DNA from: Aureimonas sp. ME7
Lineage (GTDB): Bacteria; Pseudomonadota; Alphaproteobacteria; Rhizobiales; Rhizobiaceae
Direction: 5' to 3'
Assembly (NCBI RefSeq): GCF_903970965.1
Contig: NZ_CAJCKW010000010.1
Location: 42,360-106,359 of the forward strand
DNA: 64,000 bases
Made by a program: the position numbers and the translations under genes. Below, piece by piece: positions 61,250 through 64,000 of this stretch (position 1 is its first letter; every line of letters starts with the position of its first letter). Under the pieces are notes generated by a model. That model was not told where the DNA came from. It did not search any database and saw only the letters and a program-made list of their open reading frames with translations.

Positions 61250-61605
61250 TCGAGGGCGCCTTTCTTCCATTCATACACAAACCCGACGGTGAGCACGCCG
61301 AGGAAGACCATCATCGACGAGAAGCCGGCCCAACCGAGACTTCCGAAGGAAGCAGCCCACGGAAACAGGAAAGCGACTTCGAGATCGAAAATGATGAAGA
61401 GAATCGATACGAGGTAGAAGCGGACGTCGAACTTCATGCGCGAGTCGTCGAACGCATCGAAGCCACACTCGTAGGCGGACAGCTTCTCGTCGTCCGGCGC
61501 CTTGAAGGCGAGCAGGAAGGGCGAAACGAGAAGAGCCAGCCCGATCAGCAACGCGACGCCGACGAAGATGACGATCGGCAGATAAGATCCGAGAAGCTCG
61601 TTCAC
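61240..61605 (-). CDS. nuoA: NADH-quinone oxidoreductase subunit A
   Basis: Three-helix membrane subunit of 121 residues, first gene of the operon. Marks are the loop [20 protein letters not shown] with its conserved Cys, and [18 protein letters not shown] at 61605 (reads [12 protein letters not shown]) follows AAGGA; the frame open to 61716 lacks a ribosome site. Confidence 0.94.
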   Translation of the reverse strand: MNELLGSYLPIVIFVGVALLIGLALLVSPFLLAFKAPDDEKLSAYECGFDAFDDSRMKFDVRFYLVSILFIIFDLEVAFLFPWAASFGSLGWAGFSSMMVFLGVLTVGFVYEWKKGALEWD

Positions 61606-61899
61606 AAGCGGGTCTTCCTTTGCGTGCAGTCCGACCGAACGCCCGTAGCGCGAGCGCGCCAACGGCCGTTTCGTTGAGAAAGTTAAGCGAGTGATGGACG
61701 GGTTCAATGCGTCCAACGGACACGCTCGCCCTTCGCATTGCGGCGAGGATTAGACCCTTCCTAATGTAGACGCAAGGAGGTTCAAGGCGCTCTTCGAAGG
61801 GCGATCATTCCGACCGAACCGAGAGGCAAAAGACCATCTCTTCGGACCCGAAACCGAATGTTCTCGCCGTCGATTTTAAATGCGAATATTGAAGTAAGG
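61606..61899 (-). promoter_or_regulatory. nuo operon upstream region
   Basis: No gene seen between nuoA and tRNA-Asp. A possible nuo promoter reads TTGCGT (61770-61775), 16 bases, TAATCC (61748-61753) on the minus strand, giving a leader of about 135 bases. The region contains AT-rich pieces near 61870-61895. Confidence 0.3.
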
Positions 61900-61917
61900 C
61901 ATTTCCGAAAGGAAATG
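61900..61917 (-). terminator. Hairpin terminator of tRNA-Asp
   Basis: A 7-bp perfect stem (CATTTCC with GGAAATG) begins inside the tRNA CCA end and is followed on the minus strand by CCTTACTTCAATATTC. Confidence 0.5.
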
Positions 61918-61992
61918 GCGCGAGTGACGGGGCTCGAACCCGCGACCTCCGGCGTGACAGGCCGGCACTCTAACCGACTGAGCTACACCCGC
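61916..61992 (-). tRNA. tRNA-Asp (GTC)
   Basis: 77-nt cloverleaf with encoded CCA and G discriminator. Acceptor GCGGGTG pairs with CACTCGC (one G-T wobble); the anticodon loop CTGTCAC has GTC. Confidence 0.97.
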
Positions 61993-62032
61993 GCTTGGTG
62001 CCGCTGTCGTGTTCGTCAGCGGCATGAGCGGT

Positions 62033-62061
62033 CGTTTACGGACTCCTCGCTGACCTGTCAA
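62033..62061 (-). promoter_or_regulatory. tRNA-Asp promoter
   Basis: TTGACA (62056-62061), 17-base spacer, TAAACG (62033-62038) on the minus strand, 40 bp before the tRNA. Confidence 0.6.
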
Positions 62062-62225
62062 CGCAGTTTTGCGGACTTTTTAAAAGCCTTTTCCAGTCAA
62101 TGACTTGACGATACAGCGCTCGCACCGTGACGCGGATCGAAAGGTCCAACGATGGTGCAACGCGGGAATCAATGTGGCGAAATACATACTGCTCAAAGGA
62201 GGGGCGGTGAAACGGGCTTCACCCC

Positions 62226-62254
62226 TTGCCTTCGTTGGAAGGAGCCACTAATGC
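62226..62254 (+). promoter_or_regulatory. tRNA-Val promoter
   Basis: TTGCCT (62226-62231), 17-base spacer, TAATGC (62249-62254), ending 10 bp before the tRNA. Confidence 0.5.
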
Positions 62255-62264
62255 GAACTGCGAA

Positions 62265-62340
62265 GGGCGATTAGCTCAGTTGGTAGAGCGCCTCGTTTAC
62301 ACCGAGGATGTCGGCAGTTCGAGCCTGTCATCGCCCACCA
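62265..62340 (+). tRNA. tRNA-Val (TAC)
   Basis: 76-nt cloverleaf with encoded CCA. Acceptor GGGCGAT/ATCGCCC, anticodon stem CCTCG/CGAGG with loop TTTACAC (TAC), T-loop AGTTCGAGCCT. Confidence 0.97.
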
Positions 62341-62627
62341 TGCCCCCCACCCAAACAGTCGGCGCAGTTCGAATTGGCATTGACCGGAGCGGTTGCGCCA
62401 GGCGCTGTGTACGCTGCTCAAGCCTCGATCGACGCTCGCGAGCTACCGGTCGCCCAACGGGTAACAGTTTATTCGTTCCAAGTTCCCTGTCCCGATCGAA
62501 ACCATGCGCACCATCGGGTTGGCGGCACGTCAGCGCCAGGGGAGGCCCGTCTCTACCGAAGCTTCGAGCAGGGCGACCGCTCTTGCGGACTTCATCCAGC
62601 GTTGAGGACATCGAGCCTGTTGCAGTT
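62341..62627. other. Gene-poor stretch after tRNA-Val
   Basis: No gene with a ribosome site or recognisable product is seen on either strand. It separates the tRNA from a minus-strand secreted protein gene and a hairpin. Confidence 0.5.
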
Positions 62628-62654
62628 GCGGCGGGAACCGATGTTTCCCGCCGC
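62628..62654 (-). terminator. Hairpin after small secreted protein gene
   Basis: A perfect 10-bp stem (GCGGCGGGAA with TTCCCGCCGC) around a 7-base loop, 21 bp beyond the stop at 62676. There is no clear T-run on the minus strand. Confidence 0.5.
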
Positions 62655-62675
62655 ACAGCCCGCTAGGACGTTGAG

Positions 62676-63014
62676 TCAGTAGCCGTAGTGGGCATTCTTG
62701 TCGTGCGGATCGTAGTTCATGAAGGCGGCATCCGAGCCCGGAACGGCCAGCGACCCGCTTTCTTCGGATTGTCCGGTCGGGTTCTGCGTGCTGTCGCGCG
62801 AGAAGGCCGTGCGCGGCATCCCGTGCTGGGAGCGATGCGTCATCACCGCATAATGCGTTCCGTTCCGATTCATTGCGCGTGTGGGTTCATGCATCCGATG
62901 ATGGATGACGCGATGGTGCAGGTCGTGTCGCATCGTGGCTGCCATCGATGGGGCACTCATGAATGCCATAGCGAGCGCCGTGGCGCATCCCGCCAGCAGA
63001 AGCTTGGTTCTCAT
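62676..63014 (-). CDS. Hypothetical secreted His-rich protein
   Basis: Protein of 112 residues with a signal peptide (MRTKLLLAGCATALAMAFMS, cleaved near APSMAA). The mature part starts with a His-rich stretch HDLHHRVIHHRMHEP and ends in a polar tail DPHDKNAHYGY; it has no cysteines after the signal. The histidines could bind metal, but that is a guess. GGAG lies about 8 bases before the ATG. I do not recognise a family. The 460-bp region upstream is shared with the next gene, which diverges from it. Confidence 0.65.
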   Translation of the reverse strand: MRTKLLLAGCATALAMAFMSAPSMAATMRHDLHHRVIHHRMHEPTRAMNRNGTHYAVMTHRSQHGMPRTAFSRDSTQNPTGQSEESGSLAVPGSDAAFMNYDPHDKNAHYGY

Positions 63015-63474
63015 AGCTCTTCTCCCAGGTTCGCCGATGCTCGCGAAATGGCGATAACCTTCTGAGCGCCATGGGTGCGGGTATCGTGCCTCTGAGAAAC
63101 ACGCAGTCGATCGTAAGGTTGTATTAAATTTCGGACATCTGCAGCGGCGGATATCGGTCGATCGCGAGTGGCCATCGCACCGCCTTACCCAACCAACGTC
63201 ACGACCGATCGCATCGCTTCAACGAGAGGAAGACATACGCCGACGTTGGCGACCCCGGCAGGATCGCCGCTATTAAGTGAAATTAACTGGATAACTCGGC
63301 CAGTTCGCCAGTTCGTTCTCCTTCTGTCTCAAAGGTCTGACGAACTCCAGCCCAACGCGAGGTCTCATCTCGAGGGAGGAGTTTACGGCTCGCGTTACCC
63401 AGCCTTCGGTCGCGGTCGACGCATAGGCATCCCTGCTGGTAGCAATCATGCAGTTTGACGAGGGAGGATCCGCC
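63015..63474. other. Long divergent intergenic region
   Basis: No gene is seen in these 460 bp. They contain AT-rich segments (about 63118-63135 and 63270-63290, including TTAAGTGAAATTAAC) and a tandem GCCAGTTC GCCAGTTC repeat near 63299-63315. The promoters of both flanking small secreted-protein genes should lie here. Confidence 0.5.
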
Positions 63475-63786
63475 ATGCAGAAGTCCACTGCCATCGTAAC
63501 CGCCGGGCTTTTGCTAGCGAGCGGGGCGACCGCGGCGCCGAAGATGCTGCCGCAGGAGTTCAAAGGTGCGAAGGGGCGCTACGAGATGTGCGTCAAGCGC
63601 CATGTCCTGGACCTGCGAAAGGTTCGCGGGAAGGCGATGGAGCCCCTAGACGAACTCGCCAGCGCCCAAGTCTCTTGCCGGCCGCAGGCTCCGAAAGATG
63701 GAAGCGGTGGCGATGTCATCGCGTCCATCATGGAGTGCGGCGTCGCTTACGGGGATGGCGTCGAGGAACAGGGTTGTCCGCAGTAG
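63475..63786 (+). CDS. Hypothetical small secreted protein with four cysteines
   Basis: Protein of 103 residues with a signal peptide (about residues 1-21, TAIVTAGLLLASGATAAPK) and a mature part containing four cysteines (near 39, 68, 88 and 101), which could form two disulfides. AGGGAGG lies 7 bases before the ATG at 63475. No family recognised. It is the last complete gene before an insertion sequence. Confidence 0.65.
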   Translation: MQKSTAIVTAGLLLASGATAAPKMLPQEFKGAKGRYEMCVKRHVLDLRKVRGKAMEPLDELASAQVSCRPQAPKDGSGGDVIASIMECGVAYGDGVEEQGCPQ

Positions 63787-63857
63787 CTACCGCCCCAGCC
63801 CCGCGAAGCGACGCATGATCGGCGGCCCCTCGCAGCTGCGCGCCGATCACATGATAA

Positions 63858-63936
63858 GGTTTTGTGGCTGCTATCGACCCTGGCTGTGTCAAAACCCTGC
63901 GCGTGCTATTCTCGTCGGGGTTGACGGGAGGGTGGC
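63858..63936 (+). mobile_element. Left end of an insertion sequence (boundary approximate)
   Basis: GGTTTTG at 63858-63864 and CAAAACC at 63890-63896 form an inverted pair, and GGCTGTGTCAAAACCC (63882-63897) resembles termini of IS1182-like elements. The exact outer end cannot be fixed without the right end. Confidence 0.4.
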
Positions 63937-64000
63937 ATGGGACGCTTCGTTGTCGGTGCCGATCGCGATCAAGCGACTCTGTTTCCGCCCTGCCTTGAGG
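63937..64000 (+). CDS. Transposase, IS1182-like family (cut by window end)
   Basis: Only the first 21 residues are in the window: MGRFVVGADRDQATLFPPCL then E. The pattern RFV-G-DR-Q-TLFP at the very N-terminus is typical of IS1182/IS5-superfamily transposases. GGGAGGG lies about 5 bases before the ATG. Completeness, and hence activity, cannot be judged. Confidence 0.65.
   Translation, partial: MGRFVVGADRDQATLFPPCLE

Noticed and set aside
62319..62623. Shared TCGAGCCTGT in tRNA-Val and at about 62611, as an attachment repeat
   Set aside because: Only ten bases match and the second copy lies inside the non-coding stretch without an integrase gene.
63274..63290. TTAA-N6-TTAAC resembling a CtrA box
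   Set aside because: The spacer is six bases rather than seven.

Overview
This 64 kb window is a high-GC chromosomal segment from an alphaproteobacterium of the order Hyphomicrobiales (Rhizobiales). The evidence is the gene content and order: rne with an acidic and Arg-rich tail, accBC-aat next to DUF2155 and NDUFA12, gatCAB, pyrB with a zinc-ligand-less PyrC, plsY-dprA-topA-rnr, rpmG and divK, dnaE, proS-lolC-lolD, RNase J, birA and a complete nuoA-N operon. DUF983, DUF1467, DUF3572 and DUF6105 proteins are also typical of that group. An Aurantimonadaceae-like relative is possible, but I cannot fix the family from sequence alone.

Layout. 1-2.6 kb: 3' part of rne, cut by the window edge. 2.6-9.6 kb: a minus-strand aminotransferase, then M48 protease-DsbA-like-accB-accC-aat on plus, meeting DUF2155 and NDUFA12 on minus. 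9.7-14.8 kb: minus-strand gatC-GNAT-gatA-gatB-GNAT and a UPF0173 hydrolase. 14.9-27.4 kb: ruvX, two small membrane proteins, then the long plus-strand run pyrB-pyrC'-plsY-dprA-topA-rnr-DUF983-MFS-rpmG. 27.4-32.9 kb: divK, DUF3572, a HAD-like protein and dnaE. 33-39.3 kb: tRNA-Tyr, rlmB, a two-gene TRAP permease and two near-identical TRAP binding proteins, then tRNA-Thr. 39.4-45.9 kb: lolD, lolC, proS, DUF1467, rnj and birA, all minus. 45.9-61.6 kb: the respiratory complex I operon nuoA to nuoN, complete, with a GFA-family gene between nuoC and nuoD. 61.9-64 kb: tRNA-Asp, tRNA-Val, two small secreted proteins and the left end of an insertion sequence.

Most of the window is housekeeping: RNA decay (RNases E, R and J), protein synthesis (gatCAB, proS, rpmG, three ribosome or tRNA modifiers or users), pyrimidine and lipid synthesis, lipoprotein export and energy conservation. 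birA and accB/accC belong to one functional unit, because BirA biotinylates AccB. NDUFA12 lies 36 kb or more from the nuo operon it serves. Many genes share 1-4 bp stop/start overlaps, implying tight translational coupling. Accessory material is limited to the TRAP block and the region after tRNA-Val.

I did not find CRISPR arrays, phage genes, toxin-antitoxin modules or a clearly new defence system. The points most worth a second look are a catalytically dead-looking PyrC, a perfect CtrA-type site upstream of pyrB, the GFA gene inside nuo, the long disordered tail on NuoE, the duplicated TRAP receptor, a large inverted repeat where pleD is expected, and two sizeable convergent coding overlaps.
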